The notes under the pieces: generated by a model
The model's database searches: none
What the model was told of the DNA's origin: nothing
What the model saw: the letters and a program-made list of their open reading frames with translations, nothing else
In this document: one piece after another, positions 23,141 through 33,883 of the stretch
Layout of the letters: every line of letters starts with the position of its first letter
Position numbering within the stretch: the stretch's first letter is position 1
Translations under genes and position numbers: made by a program
From: Magnolia sinica
Lineage: Eukaryota > Streptophyta > Magnoliopsida > Magnoliales > Magnoliaceae
Reading direction: 5' to 3'
NCBI RefSeq assembly: GCF_029962835.1
Contig: NC_080588.1
Coordinates: 65,000,001-65,064,000, forward strand
Length of the DNA: 64,000 bases

Positions 23141-24433
23141 ATAGAGAAATACATGACTTTTGTGACACGATAAACACTGATGACATGGGGTCAAAAACCC
23201 ACATGAGCAAAGATGTAGCTTGACGCCTAAAACTCTTTCCAAATCAGATTGCATTATGGAAGGACTGAAAAGCCAAGCTTTTGAAAATGAAGAGGAAATG
23301 ACAAGGTGGACTCTAAAGGAAGAGTAGTCCCACCAAACCTAGCAAAAACCCCACCAAAGAGAAGCTATGAAAACGTGGGTTTTGTAGCCATTTAGACATG
23401 ATAACACAACCCCATTGATGGAGCACAAATCAAGCCTCCTTTTGTCTTAAAAAATAAAAATAAAAAATAAAAAGAAATGGCCCACCATAGAGAGCCCCAT
23501 GAGACCATTTTGTGGCAATCCAGGAAAAAACAAAAGAGGGCTAGATGGGGCCTAAAACAAGATTATCTACCTGTGGGACCCACCCTACAATGCCCGCTGA
23601 AGCCGTCTTTGGATCCCTTACGGATCTATACACAAATGGGCCTGACATCATGAATTGCAAGCTACATACTTTTAGGCATGAGAACATGCTTGCGCGTGGG
23701 CGTGGGCGTGGGCGTGGGCGGACTAGCATGGTAGACACCCACATTGACAAGCTCACTGTGACAGGTTCATTCCACAAGGTCGAATTGCCGTATGCGCTAT
23801 CAAAATCCAGGCGGCGAGCTGGGTGGTCATGACCATGGATTTGATTTTTGGATCACTATAGGAATGTGGGCCAAACTGATCATCAACGGCTAGAAACGAT
23901 TTCCGGGCTGCCCTATTACTATCCCATTCCCATTTTGGGCCCATTCCACCGTCCATATTCCTGCACGGGACATGCCAAACGCGTCCGACGCGATTTCATT
24001 CCATATCATTCTCAAATTGGGGTGCATCCAAACAAGCTCGGAAGACAAGGGTCGCTCAAGAGAAGTGCCCCAAAAGACCAACATGATCCTTCCAAGACAA
24101 AAATGGTTTTTGGCAGCTAAAAACATTAAGCCCACCAATCATGCGAGGAGTTTTTTTCACATGCCTTATCAGATAAGGATCTGAGAGCTTCACTAGCACA
24201 GCTGATGCCCTTTCTTTTTAGGGTCATCAATGCCAAAAACCTGTCCAAATCTATCCATGTCTCTGACAGTCGGGTTGAACAAAGAAGGAGAATCAAAGAT
24301 GGGCAAGCTAAACATACGAGAGAGAGAGAGAGTGGGGCCTACAAGGGGAGCAACCCATTAGCCCACTTTTGTATACATGCACTCCTTGGGTTTTTGACAC
24401 CTGTTCCAACAAAAGGGACCCTATCCCTCCTTG
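23141..24433. other. Upstream region of the MATE gene
   Basis: No other gene is visible. A (GTGGGC)n hexamer run lies at about 23696-23720, an A-rich AAATAAAA repeat near 23450-23475 and a (GA)n tract at 24318-24332. Any distal promoter elements of the transporter would be here, but none can be named. Confidence 0.5.
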
Positions 24434-24444
24434 TATATATATAG
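24434..24444 (+). promoter_or_regulatory. TATA box of the MATE gene
   Basis: TATATATATAG lies 122 bp upstream of the proposed start codon. A transcription start about 25-35 bp downstream would give a leader of roughly 100 bases (24465-24565). The leader is A-rich and purine-rich, as usual for plant 5' UTRs. The start site itself is inferred. Confidence 0.6.
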
Positions 24445-24565
24445 AGGCTCCTTCCCTACCCTTCCTACATTGAAAGAAAAGCAAGGTAAAAACACCCAAA
24501 CACATCTCCAAAACAAGGACACCTTCAAGCTTATGAAAATTCAAGTTTAGTTAGTTGTAGCAGAC

Positions 24566-26320
24566 ATGTGCAACCCAACACCATCTTCCTCCCCTTTCCT
24601 CCCTCCGAAGAAAACTCACATCCTAAATTCTAACAAGACCATGGATCATGACCCCCATGAGCTCCATAGATGGCCCACTCCCTCTGAGGTAAATACCATG
24701 CATGAATGCATGCACGCATACATCACCCAAATAGCCATTATCCAAGAACATACACTGTGGATATGTGTAGTCACTCAATTGCCTTTGCTTTAGCTTTTTA
24801 TTTAGTTTCATATCTCATTGGTATATCGTCTTTGCATTCAGGTCATTGAGGAAATAAGAGCCATTGGTAAGATCTCTGGCCCCACAGCTCTAACTGGCCT
24901 ACTTATATATTCAAGGGCCATGATCTCCATGCTCTTCCTCGGGTACCTTGGCGAGCTCGAGCTTGCAGGTGGGTCGCTCTCAATCGGCTTCGCCAACATT
25001 ACCGGATATTCCGTCATCTCCGGCCTGGCGATGGGGATGGAACCCATATGCGGTCAGGCATTCGGCGCAAAGCAGTGGAAGCTCCTTGGCCTAACACTAC
25101 AAAGAACAGTGCTTCTTCTACTGTCTGCTTCAGTGCCTATATCAATCATGTGGCTCAACATGAAGAGAATTCTCACATGGTGTGGCCAAGATGAGCAGAT
25201 CTTGTCGGTGGCCCACGTGTTCATCATGTTTTCCATCCCCGACTTGTTATTCTTATCGATCCTCCATCCGCTACGGATCTATCTAAGGACCCAAAACATA
25301 ACATTGCCAGTGACATACTGCTCGGCGGTCTCGGTGGTCTTCCATGTCCCACTGAATTTCCTCCTGGTGGTGCATTTCAAGATGGGAATTGCTGGTGTGG
25401 CCATCGCAATGGTGTGGACTAACCTCAATCTGGTCCTATGCTTGTTCATCTTCGTGTACTTCTCTGGCGTGTACAAGCAATCATGGGTGTCGCCGAGCAT
25501 GGAATGCCTCAGAGGGTGGTCGTCTTTGCTTGGGCTTGCTGTGCCAACATGTGTGTCTGTGTGCTTAGAATGGTGGTGGTATGAATTCATGATAATGTTG
25601 TGTGGCCTACTTGCGAATCCAAAGGCCACAATCGCTTCGATGGGAATCTTGATCCAAACAACTTCACTCGTCTACGTCTTCCCATCGGCCTTGAGCTTGG
25701 GCGTGTCAACAAGGGTTGGCAATGAGCTGGGTGCGAACCGCCCTGCTAAGGCCCGCATTGCTACGATTGTATCCATGGCGTGTGCCATTGCGCTGGGCCT
25801 GGTCGCAATGTTGTTCGCTGTGCTGATGCGGCACAGGTGGGGACGGTTTTTCACGATGGACTCTGAGATACTGGAGCTCACGGCTGTGGCGCTGCCCATC
25901 GTGGGGCTCTGCGAGCTAGGGAACTGCCCACAGACAACAGGCTGCGGAGTGCTGCGTGGCAGCGCGCGGCCCACCATAGGAGCCAACATCAATTTGGGAT
26001 CATTTTACTTGGTGGGAATGCCTGTGGCGATTCTCACAGGCTTCATCGCTAGAATGGGCTTTGCTGGGCTGTGGTTGGGTCTACTTGCAGCCCAGGCATC
26101 GTGCGCCATCCTCATGTTGTATGTGCTAGGCCAGACAGATTGGATGGCCCAGGTAGAGAGAGCTAAAGAACTTACACAAACTTCAAATGGTTCTTCTACA
26201 CCTAAGGAAGCTAACAAGGTAGCTAATTTGGAGGAGATTTTGTGCATTAATGATGGATCAGTGAAGCCAATTTCACTAGAAACAGATCCCTTAATTCCAT
26301 CTCCTATTGTAAATGAATGA
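24566..26320 (+). CDS. DTX48-like: MATE/DTX efflux transporter (two exons)
   Basis: Plant multidrug and toxic compound extrusion carrier, a cation-coupled antiporter of endomembranes or plasma membrane. Exon 1 is 24566-24688 (41 codons) and exon 2 is 24842-26320. The 153-bp intron has donor GAG|GTAAAT and acceptor TTCAG|GTC, phase 0. The spliced protein has 533 residues, normal for the family. It begins MCNPTPSS, as do close relatives. Two MatE repeats occupy about 50-250 and 265-470, with about 12 membrane segments (e.g. 55-75, 84-105, 127-145, 196-216, 222-247, 344-368, 420-441, 445-470). Family motifs are MGMEPICGQAFGAKQ (105-119), LEWWWYEFM (283-291), NELGANRPAKAR (334-345) and CELGNCPQTTGCGVLRG (398-414). 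The tail from 475 is hydrophilic. By resemblance it belongs to the DTX48/49 branch (BCD1-like, linked to iron homeostasis and growth). The substrate here is unknown. No frame damage is seen. Starting at 24818 without exon 1 would lose the conserved N-terminus. Confidence 0.95.
24689..24841 (+). other. Intron of the MATE gene
   Basis: This is a 153-bp GT-AG intron with a T-rich 3' half (CTTTAGCTTTTTATTTAG...TTTGCATTCAG). Both junctions keep the reading frame and join RWPTPSE to VIEEIRAIGK, which is continuous in the transporter family. The intron contains in-frame stops, so it must be removed. Confidence 0.9.
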
Positions 26321-26532
26321 CATTATTTTCTCTTTCTTTCTTTCTTCCTTTCTTCTATTTAAAAGAGCTGATGTTAATATACTATTAATTGGACTCCATG
26401 AGTTGTATTGACGGGAGTTGTCTTACTTTGTTTTTTCCTTCTTCTTTTGCTTTGTTTCATGATATTAAAAAGATAGTAACAATATATCTATTTAGTTCTC
26501 TTTGTATTGCTTTTTTGGTTTTCTTTTCTAAT

Positions 26533-26566
<34 letters not shown>

Positions 26567-27540
26567 GTCGCTTATATTCTTGTTCTTCTTTTTCTTGTTT
26601 CATGATATTAAAAGATAGTGTACGCACTATAGGTAATTATCTAATTCCGTTCACTTTATGTTGGTTGTTTGGTATTCTTTTCTTTTTTAACGAGGGAGAG
26701 ATAGAGAAACAGAAGAATATGAAAGAAATTGCAATTCTGGATTGTTTAATGGGTGGAGAGGGGATCTTCCATGTGTGCTCGTATTCTTGTTCTTTTCTTT
26801 TTTAGCCCATTGCACTACAGTGCCTACAAAGGGAAAATTAACATAATACCTATCACTTTAAAATATGGGAGCGCACATTATTCATGAAACTTTCACATCA
26901 AATAATAATAATAATAATAATTATTATTATTATTCTCCTTCCACTTTTTTGTTCAGGTTCCCACCATCGGAACCGTCAAAGGATATTTGAACTCGGTCGG
27001 TCACGGAAGGAGGTCTCTATTCCGTGATATTTCTACTTGAAACCTAAAGAGTGAGACTCCATCCCAAGTCTTCGTTGGGTCCCACAACCCCAAGTCGTCA
27101 ATCGAGTTGTATGCCTCCATTTTAATATTTTCTATCCACAAAATGCCAAGGGCTTTTTTGTTTCACAAAATTTATAGTAATGTTAGAGAAATAAATCATT
27201 ATTATTATGTCAGCATAGCTAAACCAACATAAGAATCATCCATTAAATGACGATATATTAAATGAAGTAAAGACTTTTCTAATCATTGCATTTTTTCATA
27301 TAATTACTATAAAAACATAAGTATATTTTGGTGGTACTTTGGCATCAAAGTTTTGTAAAAATGTCATTATTACGATTTTACTATTGATAAACTAACACAG
27401 GAATTAATAGTGTAATGTAGATATTGTTTTGGGATAAATAATTTATAATTATTACACATTTCTTTTATATTATAATGGTAATTGGTGAAACAAACAAACC
27501 CTTAAGGGTGTATTTAGATACCCATCAAATTCATAAATTT
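26321..27540. other. 3' flank of the MATE gene and AT-rich spacer
   Basis: A CTTT-rich tract (26331-26356) follows the stop codon. A (GT)n/(GA)n pair lies at 26534-26566, and an AAT...ATT inverted triplet repeat at 26900-26936 could form a perfect hairpin. No canonical AATAAA polyadenylation signal is obvious in the first 150 bases. No second gene is seen. Confidence 0.5.
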
Positions 27541-28080
27541 GGGACGTGTTTGGATGGTTGAATTCCATGGTAATATGATGTAAAACTCATCATTATTCCT
27601 TGTAGTCGATTGGATAAATTAAGCTGTCAAATCATAGTCATCCGTCGGACACAGACTTGGACTGGCGGATGTGCGTTGAGGTGGCATAGTTCATCCTATG
27701 AGATCATTTTATGGAAAAAGACAAAAAATGAGGCACATCCAGAACGAAAATTAACCACACCACAAAAAGCAGTTGGGATTAATGCTTGCCATTAAAAACT
27801 TCATGTGGCCCACAAAAGTGTTGGATGAAGCTAATATTTAGGGTCATGCCCTAAAATGAAATTGCAAAATGAATGGATGGTGTGGATGTAATACACATTA
27901 GGCAAGTTACATCCATATGTATGTAATCACGGGAGTACATTACATGCATATAAAAAAAAATTTGAAGTTGCGAGAGTAGTATTGAATTACATACAACTTT
28001 ACTTCAGACTACTGTGATAGTGATAATAATTACCCGTTTACATAATATTATGGTGGAATCTAGCCCTCCAAACACGCCCT
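27541..28080. mobile_element. MITE-like element with GGGCGTGTTTGGA ends
   Basis: The left end GGGACGTGTTTGGATGG...TTCCATGGTAATATGATGTA pairs with the right end, whose reverse complement is AGGGCGTGTTTGGAGGG...TTCCACCATAATATTATGTA. That is about 45 bp of terminal inverted repeat. Inside is a worn fragment of the foldback family (CCATTAAAAACTTCATGTGG near 27788). GGGCGTGTTTGG termini are common among plant miniature elements. The target duplication is not clear. Confidence 0.65.
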
Positions 28081-28104
28081 TAGCAAATTTCGTAATTTCC
28101 AAAT

Positions 28105-28204
28105 TAATGATTTTTTTTTTTTTAAAAGCAAGGGAGGCACGACTGTCTTATTCACTAACCTAGGGTAGAAGTCTGAAAAAGTACAACAAAAGGGGGCAAG
28201 CCCC

Positions 28205-28264
<60 letters not shown>

Positions 28265-28760
28265 ACACCTCAAGATCAAGGGGAGGGAAGGAAAAAGAGA
28301 ACAAAACAAAAGAAAAAAAAAAGATCATCCCTATGAGAGGTAGGGGGAACCCACAACTCATACCAGGCATCACAACAAGGTAGCTAGCTCAAGACCTAAT
28401 ATAATAGGGTGGGTAGAGTTGAGAGGAGCCACAACCAGCTTAGACATAGCTAGACTGCTTAAGATGGTTAAAAATAACACTAGCATGGCTACTAGAATGA
28501 GTAAAGAAGGCATGAGCTCCATGGGGAAAAGACAAGGAGGATCCAATAAGGCCCCGAGGCTCTCTTTATTGTGGACATAGATGCTAGTACCTATAAGATT
28601 AGCAGAGAAAAGTTTAGAGATACCTTGAAATAGGGATTAAAGGCATTTATCTAGAGGTCCAATCCTTCCAGTGTTTGAGACTATATCCCATAACGGTCGA
28701 AGGGTTGGGGATGCAAAGGAGGCCAACTTTAGAATCAGTTATTTTCACACAGACCAAGAT
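28105..28760 (-). mobile_element. Possible 3' end of a LINE
   Basis: On the minus strand the segment ends in a run of about 14 A (T-run at 28110-28124). This follows TTGTTGTACTTTTTCAGAC and GTCGTGCCTCCCTTGC, text of the kind seen in plant LINE 3' UTRs. A 54-bp (AG)n microsatellite sits inside it (28208-28261). Farther upstream the translation is broken and I cannot name a domain. The call rests on the poly(A) tail and general resemblance. Confidence 0.3.
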
Positions 28761-28857
28761 CCAATGTGTTCCAAATTAACGAATTATATAACTAGTTCAT
28801 TTTCTTAGCTTTAAGTCTATTATTTATTAAATTAAGAAAATGGCATCAATCATCATC

Positions 28858-28924
28858 TACTCAATTAAAAAAGAGTTAAAATTCCTCAATTCATGAAGTT
28901 AGGAAACCAAGGGTCACTCAAAGT
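28858..28924 (+). repeat. Tandem duplication, copy 1, left part
   Basis: The text AAAAAAGAGTTAAAATTCCT...ACCAAGGGTCACTCAAAGT is repeated at 31577-31644. The second half of this copy is displaced to 31182 by the hAT element. Confidence 0.8.
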
Positions 28925-29630
28925 AAGAGATGGGCACGGGATGAATCGACTCGGCAAACTCAACTCAACAAACTTAACTCGTCCGACTTGACCCGAACTG
29001 AGTAGACTTCGCCCAATTTGAACTCTAACTGAGTTAAGTCTAGGTCACCTAGTAACTCGACTTAACTCGACCCAAAATTCGACTCAATATTGACTCAGCT
29101 TGTTTCGAAACCCAACTTAACTCGGGTTCAAGTAGTGTGTGTGTGTGTGTGTGTGGAACCTAAATCTAATCTAACCTACCTGCCACACCCGACCCGACCT
29201 CTCTCCCTCCCTCCTCCTCTCTCATGCCCGACAACCACCCTCTCTCTCTCTCCTTCATTCCCTCCCTCATCTCCCGCACCAGATGGTCTTGACCTGACGG
29301 CTACCAGCTCGGTTGCTCGTCTTGACTGAGCAACTTGTTTTGCACCCACTTGGCTCACCCGCTCGTCGCCAACTCTCAATAGCCACCTAGTTTTTCAAAT
29401 CAACTAATTAAGGTACTTTGTTGTTTGAGAAGACTTCTATTTTATCATTGTCATCTATTCTTGTGAAATACATCATGCTAAGGTATTATAATCTCAGAGT
29501 TTTGTGAAATTGGGGTCAGGTAGGGTTGAATGGACAAATTGGAGTGAATTGGGTGCTTGTATTTGATCTAAGCTGACTCGGGTGCAGCTGGGATGGCTTG
29601 GGCTGAACCATTTCTAGACACTAAATCCTT

Positions 29631-29749
29631 ACCCTAAACCCTAAACCTTAAACCTAAACCCTAAACCCTAAACCTAACCCTAAACCATAAACCCTATACA
29701 GCTAAACCTAAATTTAAACCCTAAACCCTAACCCTAACCCTAAACCCTA
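29631..29749 (+). repeat. Interstitial telomere-like repeats (CCCTAAA)n
   Basis: About 15 copies of CCCTAAA and variants (CCTAAA, CCCTAA, CCATAAA) in the plant telomere sequence, imperfect and interrupted at 29694-29716. They lie within the hAT element, far from any sign of a chromosome end. Confidence 0.85.
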
Positions 29750-30639
29750 TTATGGATTACATTGCTTAGACAGTTAGCCTATTATGGATTACATTGCATA
29801 GCTTTGACAATTAGACTATTATAGTTTACATTGCTTAACTTATTGTGCATTAGACAATTAATGGTTTATTTTTGTGAATTATGAATTACATTCCTTATTG
29901 CTTAGCTTATTATTATACATTAGATAATTAGCCTAATATAATTTATTTTTGTAAATTATACAATTAGTAGTTTATTTTTTTGAATTATGGATTACATTGC
30001 TTAATATTACTTAGCTTATTATCGTGCATTAGACACAGTTGGCCTAATGTGGTTTATTTTTGTGAATTAAACAATTAGTTGTCCATTTGAAGATTTATAT
30101 GTAGATACGCATAGATATAGTGTATTTTTGGTGGCATAAAAATCACTTAAATTGTCCCATTTTGAACAATTTATTGTTAGATAGATAGTATACTTTTATA
30201 TAACTTATTAAATCTCCATGCCTGTTATGCGCTCTACCTTTCCATTTCTCTAGATACATTTATTCATTTTTGTTTATCAGGTGAAATATTTTCACATTGC
30301 TTATATATTTGTCATCTGAATGAAATAAAATATTAACTTATCTAGAGAGACCTGGGTAGATGCTGTCAGAATTGCGGCATTGGTGTTTAAATAGGAATAT
30401 GAAGGTTTTAAAATCTATTAAACCTTGGATGGATGATTTAATATATACTTTAAAAGCATTATAGTACTGGTCTTATTTAGTATCTTTCAATTAATAGATG
30501 ACTAGTGAGGAAATTCCTAGTACCCCTTCGGTTTGTTAGTTACTTCGCTGATGATCTTGGATGAAGGATTATGTCTATAAGATGAAGAGGTGTGTATTGA
30601 GATTAGTACCTCTAAGAGTTCAATAAAAGGGAAAAAAAA

Positions 30640-30777
30640 TCAATAGTGTGGAAAGATTTTGAAGAAGTAATCCTAAAAAATGGCACGGTGAATATACAAT
30701 GCAATTACTACAAAGCTCAATATGCTAAATAAGTAGACAGGTCAACCACAACTCTAAAGAAACACCTAGATATTAAA
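30640..30777 (+). pseudogene. BED zinc finger of hAT transposase, broken
   Basis: The translation gives SIVWKDFEEVILKNGTVNIQ followed by CNYYKAQYAK, a stop, then STTTLKKHLDIK. This is the BED pattern W-x-x-F ... C-x2-C ... H, which is typical of the N-terminus of plant hAT transposases. The second cysteine position reads tyrosine (CNYY) and a stop interrupts the domain, so it is non-functional. Confidence 0.65.
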
Positions 30778-31181
30778 TAAATGAATGGTTTGTATGTGCA
30801 ACTCCATATGAGATTCTGAATATACTTTTAAATTTTGACAATCTTTATTAATTTTATTAAATTTTCTATTACAAATTGTTTTTAACAATGTTTATTATAA
30901 ACAACTCAACTCAAGTACACTATTAAATTGGGATATAAACATGAAAAAAAAAGAGTCAACTCGACTTGACTCAATGCTGACTCGACTCGACTCAATCCCT
31001 ATGACCAGGTCATACTCGGTCCAGGTTAGTCCAGGATAGACCCAAACTTGAATCAGGTCAGGCATGCTGGACTCGATACCAAATCAGTTCGAGTTCAGGT
31101 CAGGTCTATTTCAAAACCGAGTCGCGTCGGATTAGCCCTAACTCGATCCAACTCGACTTGATGCCTAGCTCTACTTAAAGT

Positions 31182-31565
31182 AAAAGTCAAGAGGAGATGG
31201 CTCCCCCCAGCCGCAATGCATCCATTGTATAATCATCTAATCAAGTGATTTTTAATAGAGATGGGGAATTAAAGGTGGCTCCCTCATGATAGATAATGAT
31301 TAGACCTTTTTCTGGTATGATAAATATATATATCAGCATTTATTTAATAGATGCTGATTAGACGGATTAGATGGTTAGGATTATCTAGACAAAGTCATGT
31401 TTGTGAGGGGTTGATAATGAAAGGTGAATCTCAAGTGATAGGGTGTCAAAGATAAGTCACAGGACCTTTTCTAGTATAATAACTATGGTTTTTCATTTTT
31501 TATTAATTCGATTGAACGGTCAGGATCGAGTGATATTTGGAGGGGATGGGGAATCAAAGGTTAAA
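31182..31565 (+). repeat. Tandem duplication, copy 1, right part
   Basis: This resumes the unit after the hAT insertion: AAGAGGAGATGGCT..., GCCGCAATGCATCCATTGTA, TAGATAATGATTAGACC and TTGTGAGGGGT, ending GTGATATTTGGAGGGGATGG. Every block has a counterpart in the same order in 31645-32055. Confidence 0.75.
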
Positions 31566-31576
31566 TTAATCTTAGA

Positions 31577-31774
31577 GTACTCCATTAAAAAAGAGTTAAA
31601 ATCCCTCAATTCATGAAGTTGGAAAACCAAGGGTCTCTCAAAGTGAAGAGGAGAAGATTCCCTGGCCGCAATACATCTATTGTAGGATCATTTAATCAAG
31701 TTTACTTTTAAGAGAGATGGGACATTAAATGTGGATCCCTAGTGATAGATAATATTGATTAGATCTTTTTCTAG

Positions 31775-31865
<91 letters not shown>

Positions 31866-32055
31866 AATTTATATGTTGATTAGATGGATTAGGTGGTTAG
31901 GATCATCTGAACAAAGCTAGTTTTGTGAGGGGTACTTGACAACAAGAGGTGAGCTCCAAGTAATGGAGGATCAACTATCACTTATAGGACTTTTTCTAGT
32001 GTTCCTATCAATTGATTGAATGGTTAGGATCATCATCCAGTGATATTTGGAGAGG
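31577..32055 (+). repeat. Tandem duplication, copy 2 (hAT-free)
   Basis: It aligns with 28858-28924 plus 31182-31565. At the hAT insertion point it reads CTCTCAAAGTGAAGAGGAG without interruption. It contains its own large TA expansion (31779-31866). Substitutions between the copies are numerous. Confidence 0.75.
31779..31866. repeat. (TA)n microsatellite
   Basis: A nearly pure TA tract of about 88 bases, interrupted by AAATATAT and ATTTATAT variants. It lies within copy 2 of the tandem duplication. Confidence 0.9.
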
Positions 32056-32309
32056 TGGACCCCACGCCATGAATGGTCCATATCAATAACTAGACCTCTA
32101 TTATGGAGCGTCCATTTCCCCGCCATTCATCAGATGGTCAGGATCATCCAATCAAAGTATGATGATTTTATTATTTGTTGTACTTCTCACCTCGAGATTG
32201 CTCATGTTCCCATAATCGTGATCAAATGATCGGAACCATCTGATTAAGGGCCTGGAAAATGAACAATAAAAGTGGATTAGGTGCTACTTGGGTAACACCT
32301 TAGTGGGGT

Positions 32310-32430
32310 CAGGCTCCATGGCTCCATGGTAGATAGACTTTGTTTCAACGTGAGATCATGGGATGCGAGTGCCCATGAAGTGTGGGTGCACGTATGTGGT
32401 GTGGATGTGTGTAAAAATAAAAAATGGATA
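32310..32430 (+). mobile_element. Diverged tRNA-derived SINE, copy 3
   Basis: The layout is the same as in copies 1 and 2: an A-box-like CATGGTAGATAGAC, a B-box-like GGATGCGAGTGCCC at 32371-32384, a TGTGGGTGCACG body, GTGTGTG and an A-rich tail. The boxes are mutated relative to the other copies. Confidence 0.5.
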
Positions 32431-32434
32431 ATAT

Positions 32435-32841
32435 GTTACTGGGTGATCCATGCCATCCACTTGTCTTCTGGCTCATTTTAGGGCATGATCCAAAAAAATA
32501 AAGTAGATCCAAATCTCAAGTGAACCATATGGTAGGGATTGAATCCCCAATATTAATAACTTTTTAAGGTCTACAAAAGTTTTGGATCAAGCTGATATTT
32601 GTGTTTTCCTTTCATCCAAGTCTATGTGATCTTATCAACCAATTAAATGGCAAATAAACATCATGGTGGGCCTTAGGAAATTTTTAATGGTGGGCATTCA
32701 ATGACCACTGTTTCATGTGGTGTAATCCACTTTGGATTTGGATATGCTTTTCATTTGTGGTACCATATCCTAAAATAATCTTGAAAAATAGATGAACTGT
32801 GTAGATATACAGTACATACATCAAGGTTTGCCCCACGGTTT
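32435..32841. mobile_element. Foldback element, copy 5
   Basis: The arms GGCTCATTTTAGGGCATGAT (left) and a partner near 32760-32840 pair. The loop AAGTCTATGTGATCTTATCA with TTAAATGGCAAATAAACATC is the reverse complement of the loop in copy 1, so this copy lies in opposite direction. Confidence 0.65.
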
Positions 32842-33229
32842 GGCTACATCCACTAATGTGTTACTTGGGTAACATCTAATCTGCTCCCTGTCTGGGGACT
32901 ATGGAGCACAAGAACACTCAAATCCAATGCCAACGAGGATTATAGGCAGGTCCACATTGGCCCCACGCTTAGTGCGGAAATTAGGCAATAAGAAATCGTG
33001 TGGGACAATTACTGTACTTTCGTCTATCATTCTTCGACCACTACTTAAATCTTGAAAAAGACCATTAAAAATAATAAAAAAAAAAACATAGAGACCTTCC
33101 AAATAAACAATACTAAAATTATGAGCATAAGCATTTTTCTTTCCCTCTCTTTTTCTCTCTCTTTCCATGTACATATATAGAGAGAGGGACAGGGGAATGC
33201 ACACCTGCATAGTAGTACTTATGAGAACT

Positions 33230-33850
33230 CGTGAGAACTTTTTAATAACTCATCTCACATGGTATGAGCCCAAAAACGGTCCATGTGATGCAGCACCTCA
33301 TGGAACCCTGGGGCCCAACCTTTATCTTGATCCAAAACTTTGATAGGTCATGAAAAAAGGAAACAATTTCCTCCCTTAATATACCTCTCTCTTTTTTGTC
33401 ATAACCCACCAAGCTTTTGGATCAAAGTAAAGTTAGGCCATTCAGGCTTTATACGTACGGTACCGCATCACATGGACCATTCAAATTTTGCACTTATACC
33501 AAAGAGATGAGTTCCTGATGAGAACGGGTGCACAAGTAAGTATTCCTCTACGCGCGTGAGCTCACTTGTGCACCTTTCTACCTTAGCACCCATACTCACC
33601 TTTTCACATGTCATGGGTACAAAATTTGAATGGTCAACATGATGAGGCACTCCTTAAAACCTTACAAGCCCAACTTTTAGCCCTATATAAAACTCTAATG
33701 GGCCATGGCAAAAGGAAATAATTTCCTCCCTTGATTTGTATTTCTCTTTGCTATGACCCACTAAAGATTTGGACCAAGCTGAAAATTGCTGCATAACGTG
33801 AACCGTTTAGATTTTGTGCCCATGACACATGTGCAAAGGTGCACATGGGT
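33230..33850. mobile_element. Two adjacent copies of another foldback element
   Basis: Copy one (33230-33500) and copy two (33590-33850) each have arms such as CCATGTGATGCAGCACCTCA...CCGCATCACATGG. A shared centre reads GGAAACAATTTCCTCCCTT in copy one and GGAAATAATTTCCTCCCTT in copy two. Between them is AACGGGTGCACAAGTAAG with an inverted partner CTCACTTGTGCACC. There is no coding capacity. Confidence 0.55.
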
Positions 33851-33860
33851 GCTCGCGCAT

Positions 33861-33883
33861 CCACACACACACACACACACACA

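Larger units (their letters stand above)
28925..31173 (+). mobile_element. Decayed hAT transposon
   Basis: The 2.25-kb element has short terminal inverted repeats (AAGAGATGGGCA at left; reverse complement of right end TAGAGCTAGGCA). It is flanked by 8-bp duplications CTCAAAGT (28917-28924) and CTTAAAGT (31174-31181), one mismatch. Subterminal zones are dense in GACTCGACTC words, as in many plant hATs. Inside at about 30640-30777 lies a degenerate BED zinc finger (next entry). An interstitial telomere-like tract also sits inside. Most of the transposase is missing or unreadable, so this is a dead, internally deleted element. Confidence 0.65.
32275..32881. mobile_element. Composite TIR element carrying a SINE and foldback copy 5
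   Basis: Left end GATTAGGTGCTACTTGGGTA continuing ACACCTTAGTGG. The right end reverse-complements to GATTAGATGTTACCCAAGTA continuing ACACATTAGTGG, about 32 bp with few mismatches. Between them are a tRNA-like SINE (32310-32430) and a foldback copy (32435-32841). The TIRs may be the true ends of the foldback element here, or of a host element for both inserts. Confidence 0.55.

Noticed and set aside
24818-24841. ATG at 24818 as the start of the MATE protein
   Set aside because: These bases are the 3' end of the intron. Splicing from 24688 restores the conserved N-terminus.
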